Source: Schistosoma haematobium
Taxonomy: Eukaryota > Platyhelminthes > Trematoda > Strigeidida > Schistosomatidae
DNA: 64,000 bases
Assembly (NCBI RefSeq): GCF_000699445.3
Contig: NC_067201.1
Location: 23,885,033 to 23,949,032, forward strand
Direction of reading: 5' to 3'
Below the pieces are notes generated by a model. It was not told the origin of the DNA, searched no databases, and saw only the letters and a program-made list of their open reading frames with translations. Shown piece after piece: positions 12,501 to 24,341 of this stretch (positions within the stretch are counted from its first letter, which is position 1; each line of letters starts with the position of its first letter). The position numbers and the translations under genes are program-made.

Positions 12501-13246
12501 CCTCGAGAACGGCGATCGTTGCAGCTGCTTACTTCTGCATTCGAGGCCCTCTAGATTGCTAATTACAATATACTGGCTTTTATCTTTGTAAGTTCATTTA
12601 GTCTTGTCTAGAAAACAGTAGGTCAGCAGAGTAAAAGCATTTATTAATTGAGAAGATATTTCAGTCTTTGAACTTAGATTATTTTCTCACATCCTGATAG
12701 AATGCAGTGTCACACATGTGTGAATGTACACAGTAAATCACTAATTCTTATGTTCTGAATTATCGAATTACCAGTGTAAGCCATTATACAAAAACAAGTA
12801 AGCTTTCAAGAGGAAACTTGAAGCCGGAGATTATGTCTTAAACTGTTTTAGTAATTGTTATTACCGGTGATATTTTATATATGTTACTAGTAGGAAAATT
12901 CAAAACAGTTGAAGATCGTCATAAATGGAAAGAAAAAAATCTACTTACCGAAGATCATAAGTACTTCTCATTAGTGTGCTATTCGTTGAAAAACCATAGA
13001 CATTTGGTCCGTAGTTCTTTGCATAGCAATTTTTGCAGTACAAAGAACCCTTATGATCATTTGCAGTAAAACTGTCTAGAGCTTTGGAACATTGACCTAT
13101 AACGAAGGTCAGTCAAAGGCCATAATCTTACAGCATTTGAAACATTGTTTATGAAATCCACGACCCATAGCCCTTACTTCTTCTGCAAAATAAACGTTTT
13201 TTGAGCAAACAGGACATGCTATTGGTTCGAATCTGTTTTTCATCAT
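3315..13246 (-). CDS. CSRP-type two-LIM protein gene (span; 3' end not found)
   Basis: This is a LIM-only protein of the cysteine- and glycine-rich protein/muscle LIM class; such proteins act as zinc-binding scaffolds at actin and in muscle nuclei. Four coding exons with compatible phases give about 192 residues. LIM1 fits C-x2-C-x17-H-x2-C-x2-C-x2-C-x17-C-x2-C (residues 10-61) and carries the family words VYFAEEV, FHKQCFKC and YCKNCYAKNYGP. LIM2 follows after a serine/histidine-rich linker of about 60 residues in place of the usual glycine-rich stretch. It runs from CANCSDIVYANERID to FCHS, where the exon ends. Introns are 35, 9280 and 37 nt, a mix typical of schistosome genes. The start is ATG at 13241-13243, or one codon earlier at 13244-13246. 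The exon that would finish LIM2 was not found to the left, so the gene probably continues beyond the window. Confidence 0.82.
3618..3668 (-). CDS. LIM gene coding exon 3
   Basis: A 51-nt exon between the acceptor ttctacag and the donor gtaagtctt. The phase 2 end of exon 2 (CG) joins A to give Arg, then DCTKMNGYSHSHSPMI, and the exon ends in phase 2 (AA). The frame match on both sides and the linker position support it. An internal ATG at 3653-3655 could be mistaken for a start. Confidence 0.7.
3766..4033. repeat. Fold-back element (MITE-like), ~124-bp arms
   Basis: The left arm 3766-3889 and right arm 3911-4033 are inverted copies separated by a 21-bp loop. The outer ends are agttttattctctgagctg and its inverse cagctcagagaacgaaact. 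The inner ends are acacatgtggttcaca and tgtgaactatatgtgt. No ORF is present. Single arms occur at 2595, 58945 and, decayed, near 61260-61490, so this is a dispersed family. Confidence 0.7.
4225..4330 (-). mobile_element. Hammerhead SINE (family A) fragment
   Basis: The minus strand has an intact core (CTGAGGA, GAAA, GTC) and a perfect stem I (GCACTG/CAGTGC), but stem II is badly mispaired. The tRNA-like head is missing. Confidence 0.6.
4332..4745 (+). mobile_element. Hammerhead SINE (family A), near full length
   Basis: The layout is complete. The leader is 'gaaggtctccaagaggtatttcctggag'-like (broken by changes), followed by aacattaacactgttg and the tRNA-like head with A-box (ggctcagtagtc) and B-box (gggttaaaatctc). 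A hammerhead module with core CTGAAGA, GAAA and GTC comes next, and the tail ends in accccttt. Stem I is partly mispaired. Confidence 0.7.
5070..5475 (+). repeat. R1 interspersed repeat, 3'-truncated copy
   Basis: Shares the R1 order: tgccttggtacgaccgagtg, then a run ending 'tctcacatggcc', gggaagtcctacacactg, a ttggaaaaccc block and a ctaccatg block. It stops around the gtcaaagg block before the usual A/T-rich tail. The frame at 5186-5428 is open but is the same frame that recurs in other copies. Confidence 0.65.
5930..6320. mobile_element. Smalpha-type hammerhead SINEs, inverted pair
   Basis: A minus-strand copy (about 5935-6060) faces a plus-strand copy (about 6085-6320). Both carry a B-box-like sequence (gggttcgagtccc at 6109) and a hammerhead remnant: ttgacgag, gaac-loop-gaac and cgaaac in the plus copy. 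The plus copy has lost the cleavage triplet (gacc for gtcc) and the minus copy has a broken core. Confidence 0.6.
6762..7452 (+). mobile_element. RTE-type LINE 3' end (second subfamily)
   Basis: The C-terminal end of a reverse transcriptase ORF is readable with frameshifts: RVEDI, DHRCLRNIARISW, RWLGHVL, RRAMFSGVGVGW and HVGRCRL. The 3' UTR ends in ctgactgactgactg, a GACT-type tandem tail. The copies at 38415 and, inverted, 60495 match along the same length. Confidence 0.7.
7545..7855 (+). mobile_element. RTE-type LINE 3' UTR fragment
   Basis: Begins in the last codons of the same ORF (tggatgacgtggctcagaat) and ends agctgactgac. It is a diverged second copy directly downstream of 6762-7452. 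Confidence 0.5.
8110..8425 (-). repeat. R2 interspersed repeat
   Basis: The minus strand of this stretch matches 34690-35015, 51650-51915, 57725-57980 and 60075-60295. Shared blocks are actacttatatcgac, caggcatttcac-like and a caccaatcatt-like segment. No coding capacity and no tRNA-like head were seen. Confidence 0.55.
8636..9165 (+). repeat. R1 interspersed repeat, full-length copy
   Basis: Runs from aaatgccctagtacggttg to aaataataaataaaaataa. Internal blocks are tctcacatggccacacg, gggaagtcctattcactg, acaaatggtgtatgaacc, ccactgccttgtggatc and acacacaaatcaattgac. An A/T-rich tandem tail at one end suggests retroposition. Confidence 0.7.
10325..10852 (+). repeat. R1 interspersed repeat, full-length copy
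   Basis: Runs from aatgcctccaaatgccttgg to ttcaaataaataaatg. It matches the 8636 copy block by block with many substitutions. Open frames inside it (for example 10610-10792) are not conserved as proteins in all copies. Confidence 0.7.
12949..13096 (-). CDS. LIM gene coding exon 2
   Basis: Follows the acceptor ttcgttatag and restores the frame. It supplies CQC and YCKNCY to complete LIM1, then KNYGPNVYGFSTN and ...MRSTYDL, and ends CTT CG before gtaagtag (phase 2). The KNYGP word after the last zinc ligands is typical of CSRP proteins. Confidence 0.82.
13132..13243 (-). CDS. LIM gene coding exon 1
   Basis: Encodes residues 1-37: start methionine, a short leader and the first LIM1 half (CPVC, VYFAEEV, GRGFHKQC, FKC). 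The exon ends TGC T before gtaagat (phase 1). The next intron is only 35 nt (13097-13131). Confidence 0.82.
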
Positions 13247-13249
13247 TAA

Positions 13250-14640
13250 TTAATCAGCTATGAAGTAAATCGAAAGAAACCCATGTATTTTGAATGAAGC
13301 ACAGATACACAGGACATGGCAATTCAAGGTTGCTTGTTATATTGAACAGGTAAAACAGAATAAGGGTTACAATAATTGTGAACAAAGACGCTCGAACTTG
13401 TCCCTATTTAACCTTATGTCTAAGATTGTAGTATTTTTCATCTTTGTGTCCCATTCAGTGAGAGTGAATTCTGAAGGATTCAAACGAAACTATCTGAAGT
13501 ACTATAGTATGAAGTGAAGTTTGAGGCTCAGCTGTTCGTTGGAAGAAAAATACTCACACCGTAAAATGACCAGCAAGGCCATATTTTTACCTTTTTTACT
13601 TTCTGTTTTCTCTTAATAGTCACAACAGTGACGTTGAATTCCGCCATCAGTTTTCTCTGGTCTTTGTTGTCGAAATAAGTCTATTTATTGCACATTCTTT
13701 GACATTAAGTAATACCATTGTCCAAATTATCATGGTGCTCTCAATGGTGTTTTTATCCATAAATGTCCAACTGATCTTTTTGTCTCTTGAGTCACTACGT
13801 TCTGAAAAAAGTATTATGTTTCCTCTCAACACATCTCCTAAAACTAATTTGCTGTTCTTCAGATTATTAACCTGTACACTAAAGTTATAGTATATTTGAA
13901 GCTGTGAAAGCTTTTTGTGGTTATTTAAAGTATTTAAATTATTGTGCAAACTATGAATCTCAGAAATAACCCAAAACGACTAGATGGGCACAAACGGAAG
14001 TATTGTATTTGGAGTTCGAAATTAGGCAATCATCAAGTACAAAGGAATCATTAGTTCGTACGAACATCACACTTTTCTTTATTTTTTTAAAGCGTAAAAT
14101 GCTCCTTGAATCACATGTGCAAAATGCACGATTATATTTTGACGGACAGTACGGTATGTGGTGGTGATGAGTTTGAATTTACGGTTAACAGAACTTTGAC
14201 TTACAGTTGGGACTGTATAGCTCAGCCATAGAAAAGTACACTGATATCAACACCATAACTGAATCCCACAATGTCCTGAAACCAAGTTATTTTAACTTCT
14301 GCATATTTTCGAGTGAGATAATAGAGGGTAAGTTCCAGCAATTTCGAAGTTGGAGATGGTTATCTGCTAGTTATAAGTAAACACAATTCAATGGATGGAC
14401 TTCAAGTATACTGCTGGCTATCGTTATAATGCGTTTAAACATTTCTTTTAACTGATCGAAGGACAGCTAGAGACATGATACATAGTTTTGGTATAAGAAA
14501 TAAAAATGTCTTGGCTCCTGAGCTCTGTGAAATCTCAGCGGACTATATGAGATGTCATAATGACTTCATGGAACGTCTAAACAGCTGGTGTGTAGTGGCA
14601 TAGGGCCCTAACCACACAATCCCTAACGCTGATTGCTAGA
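13250..14640. other. No recognised feature upstream of LIM exon 1
   Basis: Probable promoter or 5' UTR region of the minus-strand LIM gene. I see no clear promoter, no coding signal and no repeat that I recognise. Confidence 0.35.
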
Positions 14641-15000
14641 CAACTAGGAAACTTGATATTCAACATTTAACGCGGAGAAAATCCCAACTATGGAGAAGGC
14701 GGGAAGAAGGAATTGAATTAATTCGAGTTGACCGAATGGCAGGTGTGGTCTCTATTGGATGTTACCTTATATCTTCTACTCATATAAAATATATTGTTCT
14801 ATCTCCAGCCTAAATGTGTTCTTCATCATATATTGATAATTGTTACGATACGATGGGTCAGTGTAGACAGTTATGTGAATTCCATGTCAGACCTTATAGA
14901 TTAAGCAGTTACATCATGATTAGTTCACAATTTTAGGATCAGGTCTATTATTAGAGCAGTACTAATATCATAGTAGACCATAATTCTACAAGTGCTCATG
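14640..15000. repeat. Old dispersed repeat R3, copy 1
   Basis: Shares blocks with 20160-20340 and 20870-21265: ttgaattaattcgagttg/tttaattcattttc, cctaaatgtgttcttca/ccaaatgtgtccttca, cagttacatcatgat/cagtcacatcatgat, and gtagaccataattc. The copies are strongly diverged. The function is unknown; it could be an old LTR or untranslated region. Confidence 0.4.
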
Positions 15001-18000
15001 TATGAAAAAAGCAGAGAAAAGGGAATCCATAATGATGAACAAAGGCAGCTAAGCAATACTGACCAACTATTTTTTCAAATATTCTATACAATTAGCCAGA
15101 GTTTTTAGCCACCTAACTCGGGTACTCTTACACCGAAACTATCTAACATTTTAACGATCATATAGTCTATGTCATGTAACTTGGTAGCTAAGACATCCCA
15201 CAATCTATTGAAAGAATAATGCTTCAACAATCTTGGTCATACTTGATAGGTAAAAGGGATAAAGTAACAATGCATACTGAAAATGGACAAGCTTCTGCAC
15301 GCGCTACAATTAGTCCAATCGGAATCGTCAAACCTGATTCTGACGAAATAATTTAGCATTTCGTGACCAGTCTTTCGAGTTCAAGATGTGCATGACGTAA
15401 AACAGTAACATAATTGCAGTTCGTAGTTATCTAAGTAACTTGGGGTAGTATCATCTGACACAATCGCCGAAAGTAGGAGACTAAAATGGCAAATACGTTT
15501 TCTCAAGATTTTTCATTAACACATCTCTGCGAAGAAACTGTTCCGAAACCACAAAAATGATGGACTTTATTCTAGATTCAAGATACAATCACTGACCACT
15601 TAATAGCCAGAGTTCCTTGACAAATTTAAAAACTTTAACTAGGATACTAAATTATATCCATCCCTTCCCTGGTATTTGTTAAGCTTTTGATTTAACGGCC
15701 TATTCGCACCCTCAGTCTAATTATTAGAGTTCATACTCAACAGAGAAATGTAGCCACAAAATGCCTAGAACAACCTCGTCCCCTATTCCGTATTTGCGTA
15801 ATTACTTCCCAATATTCCCTTCAACCCTATCTATTTTCACTGAATATATGTTGAGTCACACAGTCGATTCCCCATGGGGTATAGGATATATGTATTGCTT
15901 CGACCCTGTTTGCATCCTTGCCCTTTCTACATGTCACCTCACAAACATAAAAAGCACGTAACGTGATGCTTACTTCTTAGTGTGGTGCTTTGGTGGTAGA
16001 ATCTATGGGTATGGCAAAGCACACAATAAATATGTCAGTTCTAGCTGTCACTAACATTGTGACTTTCAAATTGTGACTCATTTTCGATATCAGTCACCCG
16101 TTTACTATGTTACGAGTCCATTTATGACTACAAATGTTATAGCAATAAAAATGAGTTATAATAAATTTGACAAAGAATAAGCAAATTGGCATTCGAACAC
16201 TTTATTTTCCTCACTAAATTTAAAAAATACATATAATCCTGAACTTTTAGCTCCTTTGAACCGTTTTCATGTGTACATTACTTTGCTCATTGAACACCAT
16301 ACTGTGGTTTGTTTTCTTTAACCTGATTAAATATGATTGCTTAGAAACTTACCTAATAAAAGAGAATGAGTTTAAGTGGTAATATCCTAGCTGTTTCGTT
16401 ACAAATGACTAAACTTCAGTAGTCATGACCACTGTCCGTTATGCTTTCCGCCCATCCCTTTCTATTTTTCAGTTCCCTCATGTTATACCACCGAAAGCAT
16501 CTGTGGAACATACGACTTTGTCCTGCGCCATCACTTTTACCTTGGGAATTCATCTGGGATCACCATCAAGAAGCCCGAGTTAATGCACCCAATCTAACGT
16601 TTTTGAGTGGCTACCCTGGACTTTAATTCTATTAATTCTCGACCACCAACTGCTTGTCAGTATCAAATGCAATGAGTCAATCAAATAGCAGGTAACAGAA
16701 TGTACCTATAAGTGTCGTACTTGTAAGCAGTGCTATTCATTAATGATTCCGGATTCCGTTAATAGAAATTCATTAATTATCCTCACAACAGACTCATCAT
16801 AAATTATTGTTAATTAAACTTGGTTTAGTTAACATGCTCACAACAAACAGGCATCGTTAGACTTATGACGAAAATGTGACTGATTAATGTTGCACTCATA
16901 GTAATGTTATACACAGTTCCTTGCTGCAACCTACATTTAGCAAACAGGTATGAACATCCAAGTTCAACACTACCATAATTAAGGAGGTGCATGAAATGCA
17001 AATGTTTTCTTAGCTCATTTTTGCATATAACTCCGATATGGGTAAATAGATGACCAACATGACCACAAGTTATAAACAGTTAGAAAAGAACGTTAGTGTC
17101 CACTCGTCAGCATAGCCAAAAGCAATATATGCCTATGTAGTACGTGCTTGCCATAATTAAAAATCGACCATCTGTTGATGAATTCGTCTTCCAGATTAAA
17201 CGTTATTTATCTCCACAAGTTATCTTGTACAATATTTGAATACTTTAGCAATGTTTGTTTTATTACTGAGTTTCTTGGCCAGAAAGGAGATGTGAGTGTT
17301 TGAAATTTGTGATTTAGGTTGGATTGCTCGTTCAATTTCCACCAAGTATTAGGCCTGAATTACTTTGGATTTATACCCAGTCAGTCTGTAATGCAGTAAG
17401 AATTCAAGAAATAACTCATTGATACTTGTTATTTGATTCTAGTTCTTCTAGGGTTGTGTCGTATCATACGCTGAGAGCTTCAAGTCCCCATCATATAACT
17501 ATGAACGCCTCACTATGTTATTAGTTTACTTTATACCATGTTTATGATGCCAATCGGTTGGCGTAATTTCTTCAACCTTCAGTTTACAAACAGTTGCCGA
17601 CATCCACGTTCAACACCACCATAATTAAGGACATAAAATAAATGCAAAAGTTCTTAAAGCACACTTAACCATAAAACTCTGATTACGGTCTATTTTTTGA
17701 CTTGATAAATGGTGAATTTTACTAGCCTAAATTAGTAATGTTACAAATAACCACATTAAGCCTACTAAATATTCACACGGGTTATTAGCAACAAATATGT
17801 AAAACTACTAATAAACTGCAATAAATGTCATGTAACAATCACAAACGTTATGAAAATTATCATGAGACGGAAAATACCTGATGAATAACGACATCCCGAA
17901 ATCCTCGATAATATGTTGCGCATGCGCGAAAACCCACGGCGTAACGGCCTGATTGTGCTCTGCTTGTCTAAACACCATACCCTCAAAGCGCGCCAATGCT

Positions 18001-20150
18001 CATATTGGACATTAGAGTCATACTAACATTGATATTCTAGTATATGAAAATTTATCCCCTTTTTATATTGCTCATGTGCCTGATAAGACATCAACACAGT
18101 TGAGCAACCTAAGAAAGTAAAGCCTGTGGCATTTGTAAAACTTAGTCTTGCTTGTAAATTGGCATGCCTCATGTGACATATTGTTATCTGAGGATACAAA
18201 TTATTACTATCTCTCAATAATTATTCAATTTTATGAACCCGATAATAGCCTGTTTAATTATTCTTCCTTTATTAGTTGACACTTTTTCGGTAAGTGTTTT
18301 TAACCCTTACCATTTATATTGTTCTATTTCGTTCTACTTTCGACACTGTGTCACGTTTTGTAGAACTTTCGAATGATTCATATTAAGTATCTATCAATTT
18401 TCCCTCGTTCTGTTGTCACATACTTTTGTAATCTTTGTTACGCATTTGTCAATACGTTGTATTGATAACGGTTATCATAATCATACATGCGTTTCAATTG
18501 TATTTTTTGAACTATGATCTCTATGTATCAGGAGCTTTCTTATTAATCTATATAATAACGAGTTTGTGTCGTGTGTATCTAATTCCAGAAAAACCTGATG
18601 AGCTGAATATTATGCACTTCCTTTTGACTGAGAATTATGCGCTTTATACTGTTTCCTGGTTTACAAGCTTCCGTACAAAATGTCTGTTGGTAGATCGCTA
18701 CTTAATACTTTTCTTATTAGACACGAAACGTGTCATGTTATATAACATATAATCCTTTGGATCTTTCCCCGTAATTTTCAGATCAAAACCATATAGAAAA
18801 CAGACGTCTGCACGCTACTTATCAAATGTTATTACATGTCTTGGAATTTAAAATTAAGTATCCATAAAAAAATGGACCAGTACATCTACTAATAATATCG
18901 ACGCTATGCAGAATCTCTGTATTCACTGACGGGTCAGGTTTAAATATCAGCCGTTGTTGGATTATTAAAGCAGAACAAAAACATGTTTGACTAACTAATA
19001 TCAGTGCAGTTTCAGCAACTAATGAACAGTGTGATTATTTATCTGATGACAATCTTTCAGTTTTGGATAATGTGTATAAACTTTAGCACGGATTTTCGGA
19101 AAAGTGTAAATTTACAGCTTTCCAGACATTTGTGGATCTCAAATCGAATCTGGATGTGTGTAGGCCTATTAAAATTTAACCTATATAGCCACTTGGCTAG
19201 ATTTGACAGCTCAATTCGTTTCAAATGAATGCTGCTTAATAATTGCAATATAAACACTTAGCTTGAAAGCTTCTTAAATTAAATCTAAAATACACAATAC
19301 CTGCTTATAAGTCAGTAATGACAAGAGTGTTTCGGCAAAAAAAAACAATGTTATCAACGAATATTCATGTACCGAAAATTTCAGCATAAGATTGAAAAGA
19401 AAATTAACCAAACATTTCTGTGTATAGCATAGGGTTATGTAGAGATCATCCAGCACGAGTTACTTTTCGACATAGTAAACTTCAAGGACTTGACACTGGG
19501 TGTGAGTAGACTTCATAAGTGTATGCGGCAGTTGTAGGGCTGTTATACTGAAGGGAATACATAAGTTAGAAGACGTTGTTGAAGAACTCTTACCAGTATG
19601 CGTTTTAATAACTTCAAGGTGACCTTGTTTCTGTGAAAGTCTAATTTCAATCCATTCACTCAGGTAGTTTCAATTTTCTGGACTCCTTTAATTGCAAAAT
19701 ATTTATCGACCGGATCAACAGAGACAAATGGTCCTCTATAAGATTGTTGCGGTATATGTCTCACGGCATCCACTCGAATCAATAAAACTTTGTAGGTCTG
19801 TGTAAGCATACTGGTCTGGTTTTGGTAACATATCAGGGTATCACTTTTTTAAACGACGCATGTAGTTTGAAAGTCAGTCGTGTAATCAAGTAACGTCACA
19901 ACTTCTTGTTTCAAGAGCTGGCGCTTCAGGTCAACGGAGAATAGCACGGTAAGTCTCGTAAAGCAAATACATAGACGGACATCATACTTCTGCTGAAGAA
20001 TTAGACGTGAAGCAAGGCGCTGTCTGATGATGAGCTGAATGTGCCAGACTTCCCATTTCGATCTCAAACTTCTCGTATCTAGAACATCGATAGTGGTACA
20101 TCTGTAGCAATCATATGCAGTGGTGTTGATCCTGAACCTCACGATCTTTG
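15000..20150. other. No recognised gene
   Basis: Only short chance frames are seen. A local direct repeat lies at 16925-17050 and 17575-17700 (ttcaacac-accataattaagga blocks). Otherwise it is AT-rich sequence without coding signal. Confidence 0.35.
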
Positions 20151-20159
20151 AAGCTGAAC

Positions 20160-21265
20160 ATATAATTACTGTGATTTACATTCAACATGTCGCGCTTAGA
20201 TACGGCCAAAAATGGAGAAGAGGAAGATTGATCGGTTTGGTATGACTAGGTTTGCAGGTGTGACCATTCTTTTAATTCATTTTCATCCACATTGAATATA
20301 TTATTATATCCTCAGTTTAAATGTGCTCCTCAGAAGAACTAAACACCATGTTGCCGATTTCCATAAGAGGCCGAGTCAACATGAACAGTGATGTGTTTTC
20401 CATACAAAATCTTGTAGATTTGATGGTCTCATCAAGACAGACCTACGGTTTTGAGACCTATTATTATGATATTAAAGGTGAATGTACTATTAGAGAATTC
20501 GATCATAACTCCATGGATAGACCTTTTGGTTAGTAGAAGCTGTCTGAGGATGACTTTTTAATTTAAGGACTTTGAAACATCTGATAGTATATCCTTGTGT
20601 CATTATTCGAATGTATTAAAGCATAAAAAGCCTTCAGGACGTACTGATTTGTATTCTCTTCTTTTGTGAAATACAGAAAACCTAGGCTTGCATCGAATGT
20701 TCTAACCTGTCTTCATTGCACTTTTGGTAGTTCTAAAACATTTACGAATATCTTCCGCAAGTTGTGCTGTATCAACAGCGAATGGCTTAACCAATATACA
20801 ATCACTTTCGTTAGGTGCTCTTTTGAACTATGAAAAGCGTGACACTGCAGTGGTATCGGATCCCAACTACACACGTCCACAAGCTGAATGTATAATTACT
20901 TAAAAGACTGGCATTCAACACACAACACCTGAGGTAGGCCGGTGATAGTGAATGCGGTAAGAATCACTCAGGAAGGCATGGCTCGACCATGTAGACGTGG
21001 TCATGGCATGTAAAACGTATCGTATTTTTATTAAATAGGTTGTTCTCTGCTGACCCCAAATGTGTCCTTCAGAGGTGTTAGACAATGTATTGCTGATTCT
21101 TACGATAGTACGGGTTACTGTAGACACTGTTATGACCTCCATGTAAGATCTTACTTATTAGACAGTCACATCATGATATATCTATAATTTGGGAATTAAG
21201 TTTCTTGTTATGTTGGTGGAGATAAATGTATCAACCCCGAGGTAGACCATAATTCAACAATACAA
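20160..21265. repeat. Old dispersed repeat R3, copies 2 and 3
   Basis: Copies at about 20160-20340 and 20870-21265 are similar to 14640-15000 (see there). They lie immediately downstream, in minus-strand terms, of the decayed Gypsy pol at 21450-22200 and may belong to it. Confidence 0.35.
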
Positions 21266-21449
21266 AACCTGCATGTGGTATGGTTTTTTCCACTTAGTGC
21301 ACAATGGTGAAATCACAAGCATTCAACTTCAAATTTCATCTCTGGATTTTGTCGGCAGATGACCAATGAAGTGACTTCCTTGGATGGTAACTCAATTGTA
21401 ACACCTAGTGATCAGTTACAAAATGGAATTTTATATAAAACAAGTACTT

Positions 21450-23280
21450 GTGCAATCATTTTACTGTCCTTACGACAGCTAAAACCTTCTTTTGGGCCTG
21501 AGAATATCTTTGTTCACTCTTGGTTAATAGTATCGAAATAAAATTAACGGTTTTCGCATTCCGCTGTGGAATCATACCTAATACCAAGAGGGACGCATCT
21601 GTAGTAATGATAGATTTTTCCGTCTGTGAAAGAAGTCTGAGACTGACCTTACTATTAAATACTGCTAAGAATTCCCTAATTTTAACTCGTGTCGTTGTTC
21701 TCATACAAATTCTTTACTAGAAACACATTTAAGAGATGACGATAATATTGTGCAAACTTAAAAATAAATCTGAAATAGAATTGAATGAGATCAATGTACA
21801 ATCTTAGTGCTGAGATATTCTTAGGTGATTGTGCTTGAATCACTTCAAGTTTAAAACCATCAGCATCTACAGTACAGCCCAAGCAGTTGACCGAACTAAG
21901 TTGAGACTGACACTTGAATGGATTGTCGTCCATATATGTATCTCAGAAGCGTCTGAATAAGTTTAAAAGTTGTTCATTCTGTTACTTAATATTTCCAACA
22001 TGGGCTTCGGTAGCATCTTTATACATTTTGATACCATTAAGACCTGTAATAATCTGATTTTTAATCTTCTGAAATATCTCAAGGGAAACATTTAACCCGA
22101 ACGGCAGGAACTTGTATCTGTACAGCCCGAATAGGGCATTAATAGATGTTAGTTCACTCGGGATTTTATCTGGTGGAACTTGCAAATTTTCACCTTTCAT
22201 GTGTGTTTTCGATTAATGTCTTGACCCTCATAATTAATAAAGAGTATCTTCACTTTCTTGAGCGGTGCAACTCTGTTGAGATAGATCGTACAACAGTAGC
22301 CGATAGGTCACATTAAAGCTTACGATAAGAGGAATATGAAGTATACATATAGTCTAGATACCTAATAGTTATACAGTGGAGATATATGTAATAATAGTTC
22401 ATAAATAATTTCCAGCAGTAACCATTCATCTATTCCCCGTTAGGATAGAACAAGTTTCACACAATGGAATTAACAAGTACCCATCTTTCTGATCTATTTT
22501 AGAAAAGTGGAAAAGCGTCTTTAGCTTGTTTAGTGGTACACCCGTATTGCGATAGCCGAGTATTTAGTTTCAAGTGGTAATCACCAGAAGTTCCAAATGT
22601 TTTATCTCCCACTTTTAATGGACTCACATTGTAATGCCGGATCTTTGATTTCCTCAAGGGAATGTTAACTGTACTAATGATTAGTAACTGCTGGTCAGTG
22701 ATACCAGTTACTGTACTTCTTGTAGGTTTCAAATGAATATCATCATAAAGAAACAACAAATTTCCCGCGGAAATAATTGACTCTATGCTACCAAATCCAA
22801 CAGTAAACGGATAGAGCTTGCATGTGTGAGTAATCAGTTTTCGCTTTAAATGTGAGTCGCTACTGCATTTTTCAATAAGTCACGAGTTAATTCTTCTGTC
22901 CTAGTCAACTGATTCTGACCAAAAAAATTTCAGTATCCTTATGGTGAACTATTCAGTTTTTTCGCACTTATGGGAACGTGTATAGCAAGACCAAAATGAA
23001 CTATGAATATTCAGTTTACTACATGAAAGACAGAATTCAATACTCAAAGGACAATTAAAAGAGCTTTCTGAATACTTCACATGCTTAGCTGAATCGGAGT
23101 AGTTCCTGTTAAAAGTGAGAGACTTCTGTAATGTAGGAGATTTATTGATGTTCGATAACATAACATCATGCTGTTTCGTGAACGCACCACAAAGAATGTC
23201 AAAGTGTTCATGAGTGAAGAAGCGAACACGTTACCTGAAGAGTGCAAGAAGGCATTCGCATAAGACGCTTCTCTAGTTTA
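21450..23280 (-). pseudogene. Decayed Ty3/Gypsy retrotransposon (gag to RNase H)
   Basis: Reading 5' to 3' on the minus strand, fragments appear in the expected order. A cysteine/histidine gag end (CLSCSKLNIH, CYTRSHKC) is at 22949-23161 and a protease-like stretch near 22500-22760. RT blocks follow: GLYRYKFLPFGLNVS and EIFQK near 22030-22140, then the NCLGCTVDADG and ALRLYIDLIQFY region at 21750-21930. An RNase H start (TTDASLLVLGMIPQR) and a SEQRYSQAQKKVLAVV-like region lie at 21456-21620. Many frameshifts and missing catalytic pieces show a long-dead copy. The integrase was not found downstream. Confidence 0.6.
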
Positions 23281-24006
23281 GGACCAATAATATGATTTAT
23301 CATGCTGTCAGGAAGTTGGATATGCAATCGTTTATCGGAGTCGCATTAAAGCTTGTGCTTTTGAAGCTGTAGTATGAAGTCAATTACAGCAAGTGTAGTG
23401 GTTAATCAACCCCTGAAATACATAGCACGGTAAGCCTTCGACGTCTATGTTAGTCTCATTATTTTACTGGACAGTCCAGTCGAAGGCACTCAGTCACACA
23501 TCAGTACCAAACCATGAGCGGGTATGAACTGCTATTCATATGATGCAACTATTAGCCAACATAAACCAAACTCTTCTCAATACACCGAATGCCTTCCAAA
23601 TACGTCTTCGAGCTCATTCACCCTTGACATCTGACCTGGGTGTGTTGGTATACCTTGATTATAAGTATGTAAAGAACGAAAGTGTTGTCAAACCCTGAAT
23701 ATGTGTTGCTTCTGTATGAGCGTGAACCACTTTGCTCGACTGTAGTCTTTAAAACGTTTTGAATGATGTTACCTGAAAATGATCTATTGATAATCTCTTA
23801 AGCTTTTTGGATGGAAATGAAACACGTGTTTCAGGATGTAGAAGATTCCTTGAACAGCGATACGCCCTTCCAATAAAATCTGTTGAGGAATGACCTGAGA
23901 TGTGGATTTAAAATAGTCTAACTAATTACGACCAATTCCAATTGGCCTAGAAATTCGGCAAGGCACAAGTGAGAGGTCGAACGTGAAGTCACCAGAATAA
24001 AACTGT

Positions 24007-24324
24007 TGATGATGTCACAGATATTCAGTGTTCGACAACGCTTTTACCAGTAACACCTTCTAATATAATTCGTTCCCACCCAGAGAAATCAAAAGACAGA
24101 GTCGAGATCGGAAGAGTGTATTTCGCGATAACCAATATATCGGAATTCTCTGATCTAATCTGGCTAGCGATTGCGGTTGATGTTGAGCACGGCGTTACCA
24201 CACGTGATCTGGTGCGGATGCATGACCGAGCGCCTTCAGCTAGATGAGTCCACTAAAACATATGGTCAGCATCCAATGTCGAAAACTTAGAGCTATTTAT
24301 TTTGGGGATTTATTTACCGCTACA
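24007..24324 (-). repeat. 3' LTR of the CsRn1-like element
   Basis: 318 bp. On the minus strand it starts tgtagcggtaaataaatcc and ends ...gacatcatca. It is identical to 28929-29246 except at two positions. Confidence 0.92.
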
Positions 24325-24341
24325 GATCACTCCCCCCCTAG
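24325..24341 (-). other. Polypurine tract of the CsRn1-like element
   Basis: On the minus strand the sequence just before the 3' LTR is tagggggggagtgatc, purine-rich and directly abutting TGTAGCGG. This is the position expected for the plus-strand primer. Confidence 0.65.

Larger units (their letters stand above)
3669..12948 (-). other. LIM gene intron 2 (9.3 kb), repeat-filled
   Basis: Bounded by gtaagtag and ttctacag on the minus strand. It holds SINEs, R1 and R2 copies, an inverted repeat and RTE fragments, listed separately. The parts at 9170-10320 and 10850-12900 show no coding signal and no repeat that I recognise. Confidence 0.65.

Noticed and set aside
12480..12560. GC-rich island within the LIM intron as a promoter
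   Set aside because: Short, with no associated transcript start signal or downstream coding exon.
13290..13517. Plus-strand 75-codon frame opposite the LIM gene start
   Set aside because: No motif, and it lies just upstream of the well-supported minus-strand LIM exon 1; most likely chance.
18435..18752. 105-codon hydrophobic open frame on the plus strand
   Set aside because: No recognised family, no ATG-supported context and no splice evidence; AT-rich sequence easily gives hydrophobic frames.
19849..20142. 97-codon minus-strand frame as an integrase tail of the old Gypsy element
   Set aside because: No zinc, DDE or GPF/Y block could be read; the position alone is not enough.
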